Assembly (NCBI RefSeq): GCF_009765905.1 | Contig: NZ_LMUO01000006.1 | Location: 50,676 to 114,675 of the forward strand | DNA from: Mucilaginibacter sp. L196 | GTDB lineage: Bacteria > Bacteroidota > Bacteroidia > Sphingobacteriales > Sphingobacteriaceae | DNA: 64,000 nucleotides | Direction: 5' to 3' | Part shown: piece after piece, positions 8,382-17,403 of the stretch | Numbering within the stretch: the stretch's first letter is position 1 | Layout: every line of letters starts with the position of its first letter | Made by a program: the position numbers and the translations under genes | The notes under the pieces: generated by a model | The model's input: only the letters and a program-made list of their open reading frames with translations | Databases searched by the model: none | Told to the model about the DNA's origin: nothing

Positions 8382-9473
8382 ATGAACTGGAAATTCTTCT
8401 CAAAAAACAAAAAAACTACACCAACAGTTAAAAAATCAAAAACACGCGAGTGGGTTGATGCCTTAATTTTTGCCTTTATAGCAGCTACTATTATCCGTGG
8501 TTTATTGTTTTCTGCGTATGCAATCCCTTCAGGATCAATGGAAGGCACTGAATTAACCGGCGACTATCTTTTCGTAAGCAAGTTCAGCTACGGTGCACGT
8601 ATGCCGATTACCTTGTTTTCCATACCATTTACCGAGCCCGAAATGTACGGTGCGAAAACCTACTGGAGTGGTGTACAACTACCCTACTTCCGTTTACCGG
8701 GCTTTACAACAGTAAAAAATGGCGATATTGTAGTATTTAACAAACCATCAGAAACCGGCACCCCGGTAGATCAGCAAACAACCTTAATAAAACGTTGTAT
8801 TGCAGTCCCCGGCGATGTATTAACCATTGTTAATGCGCAGGTTTATATAAATGGCAAAATAGTTCCCAGTGCGCCAAAAGCGCAAACATCATACACTGTA
8901 GTTACTGATGGCGCCGACATGAATCCGCAAATATTCCAGGACTTGAATATCACCATAGTCAACCAGTCAGCCGCCAATACTTACGAGATGATTATTCCGG
9001 TTGATAATTTGGCTGCTTTAAAAAGCTATTCAAACATAAAGAGCATAACCCCGGTAGTTGCCCCCGCAGGTCAGTATGATGCTGAGGTATTCCCGAGTAA
9101 TCCAAAATTCAAGTGGAACATTGACAATTTTGGCCCACTCACCTTACCTAAAAAAGGCATGACCATCAAACTAAATGATTCTACAGTTACCTTATACAGC
9201 ACAGCAATTGAGAAGTATGAAGGTAACCGCTTAGGCAAATCAGGCAATGGTTATACGCTAAATGGCCAAAAAGCCGACACCTACACCTTCAGAATGAATT
9301 ACTACTGGATGATGGGCGATAACCGTCATGATTCACTGGATTCACGTTTCTGGGGCTATGTACCCGAAGACCACATCATCGGCAAAGCCATGATCACCTG
9401 GTTCAGCACAGATCCTAACAAAGGCTTATTCAACAAAATTCGCTGGAGCAGGATTTTGAGGCCTATAAATTAA
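8382..9473 (+). CDS. lepB: Signal peptidase I
   Basis: This 363-residue membrane protease removes Sec signal peptides. One membrane segment at about 25-48 precedes the nucleophile box IPSGSM, with catalytic Ser near 52. The general-base Lys is in LIKRCIAVPGD near 137, and box E is GDNRHDSLDSRFWGYVP. About 150 residues separate boxes D and E, longer than in E. coli but usual for Bacteroidota. The ATG at 8382 is preferred over an in-frame GTG 18 bases earlier. Its position between a terminase remnant and the head protease is odd for a housekeeping gene. It may be a second copy carried as cargo or a host gene caught between two phage fragments. Confidence 0.9.
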   Translation: MNWKFFSKNKKTTPTVKKSKTREWVDALIFAFIAATIIRGLLFSAYAIPSGSMEGTELTGDYLFVSKFSYGARMPITLFSIPFTEPEMYGAKTYWSGVQLPYFRLPGFTTVKNGDIVVFNKPSETGTPVDQQTTLIKRCIAVPGDVLTIVNAQVYINGKIVPSAPKAQTSYTVVTDGADMNPQIFQDLNITIVNQSAANTYEMIIPVDNLAALKSYSNIKSITPVVAPAGQYDAEVFPSNPKFKWNIDNFGPLTLPKKGMTIKLNDSTVTLYSTAIEKYEGNRLGKSGNGYTLNGQKADTYTFRMNYYWMMGDNRHDSLDSRFWGYVPEDHIIGKAMITWFSTDPNKGLFNKIRWSRILRPIN

Positions 9474-9480
9474 TTTGCAG

Positions 9481-9541
9481 CTCACCCTCTTTACGCCAAA
9501 GGCGGAGAGAGGGTCGACTAGCGAAGCGTAGTCGGGGTGAG
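9481..9541. repeat. REP-like composite palindrome
   Basis: Outer arms CTCACCC and GGGGTGAG enclose two hairpins: one with CGCC/GGCG arms and one GACTA-GCGAAGC-GTAGTC hairpin. Together they could fold into a cloverleaf. It lies just downstream of the signal peptidase gene. The form is that of an extragenic palindromic element. Confidence 0.65.
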
Positions 9542-9570
9542 TCAACGAAGCGCGCAAAAGCAAACTATTT

Positions 9571-9652
9571 GGGCGTTACCTCCGGCCCGGGCTATCCACT
9601 CATACTGCACTAGCCTTAGCCACGAGGCTGGTATCCGTTCCTATCCCTAACA
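9571..9652. repeat. GGGCGTTAC-type dispersed intergenic element
   Basis: The stretch from GGGCGTTACC through GGCCCGGGCTATCC to CCTATCCCTAAC is GC-rich in an AT-rich gap and non-coding. I recall this start and end pattern from many Bacteroidota intergenic regions. That family membership is recollection, not a search result. Confidence 0.45.
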
Positions 9653-9660
9653 CAAATAAA

Positions 9661-9690
9661 GTGCTGACAAAACAGTGTCAGCACTTTATT
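9661..9690 (+). terminator. Terminator, copy A of a duplicated module
   Basis: The arms GTGCTGACA and TGTCAGCAC (9 base pairs) enclose a 6-base loop, followed by a T-rich run. A second, shorter copy lies 90 bases downstream. Confidence 0.65.
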
Positions 9691-9806
9691 AAAACCTTAT
9701 CCCGATCTTTGAATAAACCAAATCACCATCGGTGAAATCCAAAACCAACACTACTGACAAAACAGTGTCAGCACTAATTAAAAAACTAATACCGACCTTT
9801 GAATTA
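9664..9806. repeat. Imperfect direct repeat of a hairpin plus promoter-like box
   Basis: Two copies of about 50 bases begin at 9664 and 9754. Each runs from CTGACAAAACAGTGTCAGCACT through a TTAAAA stretch to CTTTGAAT. The hairpin arms are CTGACA/TGTCAG. The GATCTTTG and GACCTTTG segments resemble -7 boxes, so each copy could stop transcription from the left and restart it into the head genes. Confidence 0.55.
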
Positions 9807-9870
9807 TGCCAATCGGCATATTAAAGCCATCTAAAAGATAGGCAATCAAATCTGATAAATACTTTCATTT

Positions 9871-9925
9871 ATGATTCATGGACTATCAACCATGAACTAT
9901 AAACCATCAACTAAAAACTATGAAC
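9871..9925 (+). repeat. ACTATGAACC-type junction repeat before the head protease
   Basis: Short degenerate repeats (GACTATCAACCATGAACTA, AAACCATCAACTAAAAAC) run up to and into the start codon of the protease gene. This is a different repeat family from the other phage junctions but occupies the same kind of position. Confidence 0.6.
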
Positions 9926-11158
9926 CAAAACACACCCTACAAAATTTACCTATACGATACCGATACTGATTGCATAGGCTCCGGCAGCCTGTCATCATCC
10001 TATATTCAGTGGCAATTAGAGGCAGCAAACGGCCAGGATGTAGAAGTGCACATAAGCTCTGTTGGTGGCAGCGCTTTTGATGCCATAGCCATTTACGATT
10101 TGCTAAAAAAATACACCGGCAACGTAACAACCTACATCGATGCGCTCGCTGCCTCTGCCGCTTCCATTGTCGCCATGGGCGGCCATAGCGTGGTGATGAG
10201 CAAATATGCGCTCCTCATGATCCACAAACCCATGGTAGGCTCCGGCGGTAATGCCGATGAGCTGCTAAAAGATGTGCAAATGCTAAATGTAGTGCAATCG
10301 CGCCTTGCGCAAATCTACATGGATAAAACCGGGTTGGACGGAGTTACTATCAACAGTCTAATCAACTCCGTCACCTGGTTATCCGCCGATCAAGCGCTCG
10401 ACCTTGGCTTTATAGACGTCATCGAAGATTACAACACCGAAATCACCAATAGCGCACTGATTAAAAACTACACCAGCGCCGCGCCAGCGGTTTACCAACG
10501 CTGCATCAACAAGCTCTTAAACAACAATAATAAACACAGTAAAAACAACATGAACATGGAGAACAGAGAACTTATCGAAAAAACCTCATCGGTTTTGGAT
10601 AAGATTATGAACTACTTTAAAAAAGTAGTGAACAAACAAACCATTACCGACAAAGGCACCCTGCATCACGCTGGCCAAATGGACGAAGGCACCGAAGTTT
10701 ACCAGGATGCCGACATGACCACCCCGGCCCCGGCCGACACCTACACCACTGCAAGCGGCAGCAAAATCGCGGTTAAAGGCGGCACGGTGCAACAGGTTAC
10801 CCCACCCCTGTCTGACCCAGATGCTGATCCAGATCCCGATACTTTTCAGGATGATGACGATGATGCGCCGTCAGACAAATTCAAAAAAGCGAAGCCTGGT
10901 GATGTACAAAACAAAATTCAATCCATCAAAGCAAAACTGCATGCCCAAAACGCTCTATTAAGCGAAGCACAGGCAGCCCTAAAAGTAGCTAACGATCGCC
11001 TTAGCAAAACCCGCGAAGAAGTAAAGAACGAGATCCAATCCAACTTCACCCCCGAAGGTTCCAAACGCAGCAACAAAGCCAAAACCGAACAAACACCCTT
11101 CTTCGCCCCTACCAGCACCCTGGCAAAAAACGCAGTTAAAAAAGCAATTTCTAAATAG
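9920..11158 (+). CDS. ClpP-like head maturation protease fused to scaffold
   Basis: The product has 412 residues. The first 185 are an S14 (ClpP-fold) protease with HISSVGGSAFDA, catalytic Ser in LAASAASIVAMGG near residue 80, His in LLMIHKPM near 100, and Asp probably in LGFIDVI. An Asn-rich linker at about 200-208 leads to a charged C-terminal half with an acidic DPDADPDPD stretch and a coiled coil at about 335-375, as expected for a capsid scaffold. Such proteases remove the scaffold and trim the capsid. An in-frame ATG at 10550 after an A-rich stretch could make the scaffold alone. The gene lies directly upstream of the capsid gene, the usual order. Confidence 0.85.
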   Translation: MNQNTPYKIYLYDTDTDCIGSGSLSSSYIQWQLEAANGQDVEVHISSVGGSAFDAIAIYDLLKKYTGNVTTYIDALAASAASIVAMGGHSVVMSKYALLMIHKPMVGSGGNADELLKDVQMLNVVQSRLAQIYMDKTGLDGVTINSLINSVTWLSADQALDLGFIDVIEDYNTEITNSALIKNYTSAAPAVYQRCINKLLNNNNKHSKNNMNMENRELIEKTSSVLDKIMNYFKKVVNKQTITDKGTLHHAGQMDEGTEVYQDADMTTPAPADTYTTASGSKIAVKGGTVQQVTPPLSDPDADPDPDTFQDDDDDAPSDKFKKAKPGDVQNKIQSIKAKLHAQNALLSEAQAALKVANDRLSKTREEVKNEIQSNFTPEGSKRSNKAKTEQTPFFAPTSTLAKNAVKKAISK

Positions 11159-11262
11159 ATACTAGTAGCAAGTATCTGGTATCAAGATTCTAAATCAAGC
11201 CTTATCAACCCAACCAAGTACTAGCTACTTGATACTAACTACTTGATACTCTCAAAAAAACC
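11159..11262 (+). repeat. TAGTATCAAG-type junction hairpin, protease to capsid
   Basis: The left half holds AGTAGCAAGTATCTGGTATC. The right half holds CTAGCTACTTGATACT and ACTACTTGATACTCTC, which are complementary to it. The gap can therefore fold into a long imperfect hairpin spanning from the stop codon almost to the next start codon. Confidence 0.75.
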
Positions 11263-11274
11263 AATTCAAAATAA

Positions 11275-12483
11275 ATGGCTCAATTTACATTTACAAACAA
11301 CACCTATGCCGGCGAAGCGCTGGCCGGGTTCATGGCCAGCACGCTGCTGGAAGCCGACTCGGTAAAACGCGGCTTACTAACAGTTATTAACGACGTAAAA
11401 TCACGCAAGGTAATACTTGATGTGGATGACGACGTAGTGCTCCAGGACCCATCAGGCATATTTGCCGATCAGGGCACAACCGCCCTCCAAAACGAAAGCT
11501 ATCTGGACCCGGTAGTTTACGAATTTATGAAACAGGAACAATGGGACAAACTCGTACAATCATGGGAAGCCCAAAGCCTGCAACCCGGCGCCTTTATGGA
11601 TTACGAAGGCGTAGTCGACCTGTCCGACTTTATGGTTCAGCGCTATCTAACCAAAATACAAATAGCTAATGAGCGTTTGTACTGGCTGGGCAAATCAGCA
11701 ACCAAAGAGGCGGCATTTACCGCAGGTTTCACTGGTTTATTACCATCTATTTCAGCAGCTTCAGGCGTTTACAAAGTAGGCTTAGGCAAACCGGCAACCT
11801 CAATAGAAGCCAGCGCGATTGATGCGACAGGCCTAGTAACCGTATCCGATACCTCTACCCTATCTGATGGTGATGTAGTAACCATTACCAATGTTACAGG
11901 TACCAGCAAAGACACTACTAACGGCACGCCGGGCATCAGCTTACAAGGGCAGTCATATTTCATCCAGATTGCAAGCGCAACAAGCTTTAAGCTGGTACGT
12001 AATTACAACGAGATCAATACCCGTAAAGCAGCAACTTTCACCGGTACGTCAACAGATGCTACAGTAAGCTATATCAACGCAAGCAACGTATTATCAGTTT
12101 TATCAAGCGTTTATTCCCAGCTTGACCCTGCCGATCGTAGTCAGGATGATTTCAACCTGCAAATCCCTTTACACGTAGGCTACGCTTATGCCCAAGCGCA
12201 AGCAAATAAAGCGGTTAACGTATTAAACGCATTTACCGATAGCAAACAAATGGATTACTTAGGCATGCCCCTGCAATTAATGAATCACTGGCAGGCAAAC
12301 ACCATTTTAGGCGCCCGCGCATCAAACCTATTCTTAGGTGTCGATCTGTTAGGCGATGAATCCGAACTGTCAACAGTCTACATGAAGCCCTACACTAACG
12401 ATAACGTTGTCCGCATGAAGGCCCGCATGAAAGCTGCCGTAAACTTCAAATTCGCTAACGAAATATTCTACCTGTCAGCATAA
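11275..12483 (+). CDS. Major capsid protein (HK97-like)
   Basis: The product has 402 residues and sits directly after the protease/scaffold gene, where HK97-type phages encode the capsid. The N-terminal segment (AGFMASTLLEADSVKRG) and the C-terminal segment (KARMKAAVNFKFANEIFY) read like Bacteroidota phage capsids. An inserted beta-domain at about 182-245 (LVTVSDTSTLSDGDVVTI to SATSFKL) resembles the FCCH-like beta-modules seen in other phage structural proteins and is likely displayed on the surface. The gene appears intact. Confidence 0.78.
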   Translation: MAQFTFTNNTYAGEALAGFMASTLLEADSVKRGLLTVINDVKSRKVILDVDDDVVLQDPSGIFADQGTTALQNESYLDPVVYEFMKQEQWDKLVQSWEAQSLQPGAFMDYEGVVDLSDFMVQRYLTKIQIANERLYWLGKSATKEAAFTAGFTGLLPSISAASGVYKVGLGKPATSIEASAIDATGLVTVSDTSTLSDGDVVTITNVTGTSKDTTNGTPGISLQGQSYFIQIASATSFKLVRNYNEINTRKAATFTGTSTDATVSYINASNVLSVLSSVYSQLDPADRSQDDFNLQIPLHVGYAYAQAQANKAVNVLNAFTDSKQMDYLGMPLQLMNHWQANTILGARASNLFLGVDLLGDESELSTVYMKPYTNDNVVRMKARMKAAVNFKFANEIFYLSA

Positions 12484-12600
12484 GTGAAGTAGCAAGTACA
12501 TAGTATCAAGTAGCAAGATTCTTTTCTTTTTACTTGATGCTAATCTCTCCAAAAAAATCAAAAATACTAGCTACTTGATACTAGCTACTAAATACTAAAA
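12484..12600 (+). repeat. TAGTATCAAG-type junction hairpin after capsid
   Basis: The left half (AGTAGCAAGTACATAGTATC) and the right half (ACTAGCTACTTGATACTAGC) are inverted copies of each other. The same repeat family occurs at 7.8 and 11.2 kb. The gap between the two genes is filled with it. Confidence 0.75.
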
Positions 12601-12605
12601 CAAAA

Positions 12606-13205
12606 ATGTCAATCTACAATAAAATAAACGCAGGTTTCGCTTTAGGAACCGATGAACCCGTAACCGCTGGGATAGAGGATCTGATCTACGTCTTTAACCA
12701 GGATGATTTCACCCTTACTTTTGATACAACCAACCCTTTGATCGTTACCGGACTTACTGCTGTAAACGCGGCTAAGGTTTACAAATTCGAAGGCACTAAC
12801 AACAGTTTTAATACCACCTCAAAACTGGCAAAAACAGCTGTCGGCCCACGTTATACTGAGGAAATAGATTTTAATGTGGCTGGTTTTTCTGTCGACATTA
12901 AAACTCAACTACAAGCAATGGGCTACGGTCGTGTATGCGCTATCTCGGTAAACAACTACAACTCCAGCGATACAGCAATCGAACTATTCGGCGCGGTAAA
13001 CGGCTTAATATTAACCGATGCCGAACGCACTGCAGCCGACGAAACTATGGATGGTGGTTACAAATTAAAACTAACCAACCCTGATAAATTAAGGGAGCCA
13101 TACCCACCGCGCGCAGTATCTATTGCACCAACAAGCGGTACCGCAACATTCGCCAGCACAATAGCGGCATTGGAAGCATTGGTAGCATTGGTAGCAACTT
13201 CTTAG
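12606..13205 (+). CDS. Phage structural protein, tail-tube-like
   Basis: The product has 199 residues and is probably a virion component. The segment IEDLIYVFNQDDF, then NPLIVTGLTA, VYKFEGTNNSF and GRVCAISVNNYN, resembles a protein of Bacteroidota phages that I associate with tail tubes or neck proteins, but the assignment is tentative. The C-terminus repeats Ala-Leu-Glu-Ala-Leu-Val units and looks extended. It lies between capsid and portal. If it is a tail tube, it is the only tail component seen in the block. Confidence 0.6.
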   Translation: MSIYNKINAGFALGTDEPVTAGIEDLIYVFNQDDFTLTFDTTNPLIVTGLTAVNAAKVYKFEGTNNSFNTTSKLAKTAVGPRYTEEIDFNVAGFSVDIKTQLQAMGYGRVCAISVNNYNSSDTAIELFGAVNGLILTDAERTAADETMDGGYKLKLTNPDKLREPYPPRAVSIAPTSGTATFASTIAALEALVALVATS

Positions 13206-13290
13206 TCAGAAGTCATTGGTCATTAGTCATCGATATGGCTAATGACCTGCCTAAAAAACCTAAACAAATGACCTAATGACTAATGACACA
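13206..13290 (+). repeat. AATGACC-type junction hairpin
   Basis: The left half (GTCATTGGTCATTAGTCAT) is complementary to the right half (AATGACCTAATGACTAATGA). The repeat runs into the next gene, whose first codons (Met-Thr-Asn-Asp-Thr-Met-Thr-Asn) are encoded by it. Confidence 0.75.
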
Positions 13291-13575
13291 ATGACCAACA
13301 TAAAAAAGAAATATATACTAAAACCCGGCAAACACCAATTCGCACCCGGTTCAGCAGCCATACACCACAATGATAATCTAAGCGATACCGAAGCAGAGTG
13401 GTACCTGGAAAAATACCCGCATATAGTCATGTTATTCGAATCATCACATTCAATTACACATACTAAAAACTTAGATATGCTACAAGAAAAAACAGAATCA
13501 AATGACAACCAAATTCAAACCGATTATCCGGCTGAATTGCTAACTCCCCCTTCAGGGGGGCGGGAGGAACAATGA
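13276..13575 (+). CDS. Small phage head-associated protein
   Basis: The product has 99 residues and no named family was recognised. The conserved-looking core is KYILKPGKHQFAPGS followed by LSDTEAEWYLEKYPHI, which reads like a small fold just upstream of portal genes in related phages. The C-terminal 30 residues are disordered. The stop codon overlaps the portal start codon (ATGA), so translation is coupled. The start is uncertain: ATG at 13276 or 13291, both in repeat sequence. A GC-rich hairpin (CTCCCCC and GGGGGG arms) and a GGAGG, rare in this phylum, precede the portal start. Confidence 0.65.
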   Translation: MTNDTMTNIKKKYILKPGKHQFAPGSAAIHHNDNLSDTEAEWYLEKYPHIVMLFESSHSITHTKNLDMLQEKTESNDNQIQTDYPAELLTPPSGGREEQ

Positions 13576-14864
13576 AGACCTATCTACCACAAATTGAACG
13601 CCGCATATTAGTAAGGCCAAACCAAACTTTCGGCATACTTAATTACGATATGGATAACGCCTATCCACAACGTATGCTGGAACTAGTGGCAAGTTCGCCA
13701 ACGGCAAAAGACTGCTGGAATAAACGCGCCAAGTTCATTGCCGGTAATGGTTTCGAACAATCGGATTTAGGTAAGCAGATCATCAACTCAAACGGTTTAA
13801 CACTTGCCAAATTACTAAAAGCCATTGCTACCGATAAAGCACTCTTCACCGGTTTCGGCATTCATGTAAATTACAATGCAAATTTTAAGATAGCATCTGT
13901 AAATTATATCAAGTTCGAGGATATCCGTATGGGTGATACAGATTGCCCGAATACCACCGGTAAGTTCGCTATCTATTCCGACTGGGGACGCAAAACCTGG
14001 AAAAACATCATGCGCAACAAGATCACTTTTCTTGATGCTTATGATCCAAATCCTGAAGCAATAAAACAGCAGGTAATGGATGCCGGGGGCTGGGAAAATT
14101 ACAAGGGCCAATTGCTTTACTGCAACCCCGAGATAAACGACTATCCACTAATTGAAGCAGACAGCGTTTGGGAAGATTTTGAAACCGAAGCAGGTATTAA
14201 AATTTTCAATAACCGAGAGGTTTCGACAGGATTTCTCCCATCGACAATGCTGTTTATGCAAAGCAGAAGAGAGGAAGCCGACAATACCCGGCCTGACAGC
14301 GATGAACAGCACTATTATAATACCCCGTCACAATTGGAACAAGATTTGGGTGCATTTCAGGGAACAAAAAGCTCCCAGAAGATCATCGTGATTGAGTACG
14401 AAGATGAAAATTCAAAACCAGAATTTCAGCCTTATTCTATTCAGAATAACGACAAACTTTTTGAAAGCACAGAGAAATCAGTTGAAGCACGTATCATCAA
14501 AGGTTTTTCAATACCAAAAGAGCTCATCAATTCCGAAAAAGCATCAGGCCTGAGTAACGGCAGCGAAAAAAAAGAAGCGATCAAAGAATTTAATGACAGT
14601 ACCGAAGCTGACAGGCTCGAACTATCAGAAACCTTTGCCGATATATTCGGCCTATTCTTTACCAATATCAACCCATCTGGCAATTGGAATATTATTCCGG
14701 TTTCAACAAACGTGGCTGATGACAACGCGGGAATAACCGCAGGTGCAAGCATTAACCAGTTAATTCTATCCGACATCCCTGCCGAGAACAAAATTGCCGT
14801 GCTGATTTATGCCTACGGTTTCAAACAAGCCGAAGCTGAAGCAATGGTCTCTTTAGGTGAGTAG
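13572..14864 (+). CDS. Phage portal protein
   Basis: The product has 430 residues. It is probably the dodecameric portal at the DNA entry vertex. Supporting features are the segment YPQRMLELVASSPTAKDCWN, the wing/stem region with DAYDPNPE, and the C-terminal long-helix region (FDSTEADRLELSETFADIFG-like, preceded by GFSIPKELINSEKASGLSNG). The latter corresponds to the part of portals that carries a mobile-element-like PPxLxG loop. Size and position fit. It is encoded after the capsid gene rather than before the protease, an unusual order. The frame is intact. Confidence 0.72.
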   Translation: MKTYLPQIERRILVRPNQTFGILNYDMDNAYPQRMLELVASSPTAKDCWNKRAKFIAGNGFEQSDLGKQIINSNGLTLAKLLKAIATDKALFTGFGIHVNYNANFKIASVNYIKFEDIRMGDTDCPNTTGKFAIYSDWGRKTWKNIMRNKITFLDAYDPNPEAIKQQVMDAGGWENYKGQLLYCNPEINDYPLIEADSVWEDFETEAGIKIFNNREVSTGFLPSTMLFMQSRREEADNTRPDSDEQHYYNTPSQLEQDLGAFQGTKSSQKIIVIEYEDENSKPEFQPYSIQNNDKLFESTEKSVEARIIKGFSIPKELINSEKASGLSNGSEKKEAIKEFNDSTEADRLELSETFADIFGLFFTNINPSGNWNIIPVSTNVADDNAGITAGASINQLILSDIPAENKIAVLIYAYGFKQAEAEAMVSLGE

Positions 14865-14958
14865 TGAGTATGTTGAATAGGTTGATTGGTTGTAATACTA
14901 ATCACTATTCTTCCTAACTATTCACTCAATCACTAATCCACTCCATCACTCACTAAAA
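14865..14958 (+). repeat. CACTAATC-type junction hairpin
   Basis: The left half (GTAGTGAGTATGTTGAATAG, GGTTGATTGG) pairs with the right half (CTATTCACTCAATCACTAAT, CACTCCATCACTCAC). This is a fourth repeat sequence, unlike the other junctions, again filling the space between stop and start codons. Confidence 0.7.
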
Positions 14959-14959
14959 A

Positions 14960-15589
14960 ATGAACCAAATATACCTGATCGACCAGATCACATTTCAGAA
15001 TTACGAGGATCTTTCTGTAAACATTAAACCCGAACGTATAAGAGTATTCGTTAAAAAAGCCCAGGAACTCGACCTGAAACCCTTTTTAGGCCATTCCCTG
15101 TACTACGATTTTATTCAATATTTTAACGTAGATGGCACCCTGCAGGACAATACACCGCAACAATACAAAGACCTGCTGAACGGCTCCGAATATCTCGACC
15201 GCTATGGCCATGTTGTACTATATGAAGGCTTATTACCTATGTTGGTATACTTCACCTTCGCCCGCTTTATTGAAGCTGACGCGATACATTATACCGCAAC
15301 CGGCCCTATCATCAAACATCATGATAATGGCGATACGTTATCGCCGCAGGAAATAACCAAACTCGTACAACAGCACCGCAGCGTAGCCAACGCGCATGCC
15401 AACGAGGTTGAAAAGTTTTTATGGGATAACCGCGCCGATTTTCCGCTTTGGAACTACAATGGCAAAAACCGGAGCGCAAGACAAGCAGGCCCGCGCATCC
15501 GTGGCATTGATAAAAATGATTTTAATTATCCTGGCGGCAGCTTTAGTCAAAATGATGGCTTTTTACCCATAACCCAATTCTTAAACTAA
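14960..15589 (+). CDS. Phage head-adaptor-like protein (DUF6712-like)
   Basis: The product has 209 residues. It resembles the DUF6712-type proteins found after portal or capsid genes in Bacteroidota phages. The helical N-terminal part has the segment [16 protein letters not shown], then [27 protein letters not shown] and [12 protein letters not shown]. These proteins are thought to act as head completion adaptors; that role is inference from position. Its stop overlaps the next start (TAATG). Confidence 0.65.
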   Translation: MNQIYLIDQITFQNYEDLSVNIKPERIRVFVKKAQELDLKPFLGHSLYYDFIQYFNVDGTLQDNTPQQYKDLLNGSEYLDRYGHVVLYEGLLPMLVYFTFARFIEADAIHYTATGPIIKHHDNGDTLSPQEITKLVQQHRSVANAHANEVEKFLWDNRADFPLWNYNGKNRSARQAGPRIRGIDKNDFNYPGGSFSQNDGFLPITQFLN

Positions 15590-16968
15590 TGGCAGATAAA
15601 ACAATAACCGAACTTCCCGTAGCCTCCGCCATAGGTATAACAGATGTATCTGTATTAGTCAGCAACAATGTCGATTATCAGTTTGACTTCGCCTTATTAT
15701 TGCAATTCATATCATCAAACATCAGTACTGGCGCTGTTATCACTTTCGGGGCCGTTATTCCTCAAAACAACTCTGGTAAAAATGGCGATGTATTTTTCAA
15801 GACCGATACAACTGCATTTTATCAGAAAACAAACGGTACCTGGGCACAAAGTTACAGCCCGGCAGCATCAACAAACACCGGGAGTGCTTTACTTTATGGT
15901 GAGGGTATCCCCGGTAGTACAATTGGTGCCGATAACGATAGTTATATCAATACTACAACCGGTATATTCTATTTACGAACATCAGGTATCTGGTCGCAAG
16001 TTTTCTCAATGGCGACAGGCCCGCAAGGACCACAGGGAACGGCAGGTATTAACGGAACAGATGGCACCAACGGCAATACACTATTAAGCGGTACTACCGA
16101 TCCATCCAACACTATTGGCAATAATGGCGATTATTACATAAACCTTTCAACTTATGCATTATTCGGCCCTAAAGCATCTGGCGCCTGGGGAACAGGAGTT
16201 TCATTAATCGGCGACACAGGTCCAGCCGGGTCACAAGGCCCAACAGGCGCAACTGGACCACAAGGTGCCACCGGAGCAGCGGGAGCAAATGGTGTAGTGG
16301 GTGCGACAGGCGCAACCGGATTGCAGGGTCCTACCGGAGCGACCGGAGCAAATGGCGCAGCGGGAGCGACAGGCCCAACCGGTCCAGGTGTAATAGCTGA
16401 TGGTGCAGCAGGCCAGGTATTGTCTAAAATTGATGCAAACGATTATAATACTGAATGGATCAACCCACCAGCCACAGGCGCACCCGCAGCAGACGGGATA
16501 TTAACCGGTCTGGCACTAACTGTAGCAAGTTCTATTTTAAGTGTGGCTGCTGGCTCATGGCGTATTAGTAGTGTAGTATATCAAACAACAATAGCAACAA
16601 ACATCACACTGGCAACCGCCGATCCTGTAAATAATCGTATAGATCTGATCTACGCAAATACAAGCAATGCAATTCAGGTTTTAGAGGGATCACCATCAGC
16701 TAACCCTGTAAAACCCTCCTTACCCTCAAGTTGTGTCGAGGTAGGTTTTGCACTAGTCAGCCCCACCGGTAGTACAACCGGAAATGCCCCGAGCGCAGAT
16801 TATGTTACATCGGCCACATTCAACAGCATTATTGGTGACAAAACTACACTGGTAACAGATGACAAGAATAATCTGGTAGAAGCAATTAATGAAGTTTCCG
16901 AGGGCCTTTCATCACTAAATCAGGATAATGTTATCCTAAAAATCTTTAAAAAATCTAATTACTCATAA
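15589..16968 (+). CDS. Collagen-like phage fibre protein
   Basis: The product has 459 residues. Gly-X-Y repeats are at about 144-163 ([16 protein letters not shown]) and again at about 208-265 ([18 protein letters not shown]), broken by beta-rich modules. Collagen-like stretches trimerise fibres in many phages. The N-terminal 50 residues would attach to the particle, and the C-terminal part after residue 290 ([20 protein letters not shown]) resembles a receptor-binding tip domain. The codon pattern is repetitive, so recombination between repeats is likely. Confidence 0.75.
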   Translation: MADKTITELPVASAIGITDVSVLVSNNVDYQFDFALLLQFISSNISTGAVITFGAVIPQNNSGKNGDVFFKTDTTAFYQKTNGTWAQSYSPAASTNTGSALLYGEGIPGSTIGADNDSYINTTTGIFYLRTSGIWSQVFSMATGPQGPQGTAGINGTDGTNGNTLLSGTTDPSNTIGNNGDYYINLSTYALFGPKASGAWGTGVSLIGDTGPAGSQGPTGATGPQGATGAAGANGVVGATGATGLQGPTGATGANGAAGATGPTGPGVIADGAAGQVLSKIDANDYNTEWINPPATGAPAADGILTGLALTVASSILSVAAGSWRISSVVYQTTIATNITLATADPVNNRIDLIYANTSNAIQVLEGSPSANPVKPSLPSSCVEVGFALVSPTGSTTGNAPSADYVTSATFNSIIGDKTTLVTDDKNNLVEAINEVSEGLSSLNQDNVILKIFKKSNYS

Positions 16969-16972
16969 CCAA

Positions 16973-17401
16973 ATGGCAGATTATAACGAAATAGTAGCCT
17001 TTACAAAAGGCGTTGGCGTAAGGCCGGTATCCTTTACCAGTACCGACGGCACCACAGCAAAACAAATTTATGCCCCTGATGATCCAGCCAGCAGGATCAA
17101 CTTTTTAGCCATATCCTCAACATCTGCCACCCAGCAGTATTTGACATTACAAATAAATAACGGCACAACAGTAGCACCGTTAGGCACAATTACAGTACCC
17201 GCCGGTTCGGGAACAAATGGCTCAGTACAAATAGTATCCGGCTTAAATCGTGGCAATTTACCCTGGATACAAATAGACAATGATGGCAATCCATTCATTG
17301 ATCTAAATTTAAACATGAACATAGAAATGAGATTATTAGGTGCATTAGCATCAGGAGAAACAATTACAGTAACAACCTCAGGAGGTTCATACGCAGCATA
17401 A
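16973..17401 (+). CDS. Small phage fibre or decoration protein
   Basis: The product has 142 residues, is beta-rich, and has no catalytic motif or named family. It begins four bases after the collagen-like gene stop and ends just before the lectin-like gene, so it is probably part of the same fibre complex. The segment LTLQINNGTTVAPLGTI and the long polar C-terminus suggest an all-beta fold. Confidence 0.55.
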   Translation: MADYNEIVAFTKGVGVRPVSFTSTDGTTAKQIYAPDDPASRINFLAISSTSATQQYLTLQINNGTTVAPLGTITVPAGSGTNGSVQIVSGLNRGNLPWIQIDNDGNPFIDLNLNMNIEMRLLGALASGETITVTTSGGSYAA

Positions 17402-17403
17402 TT

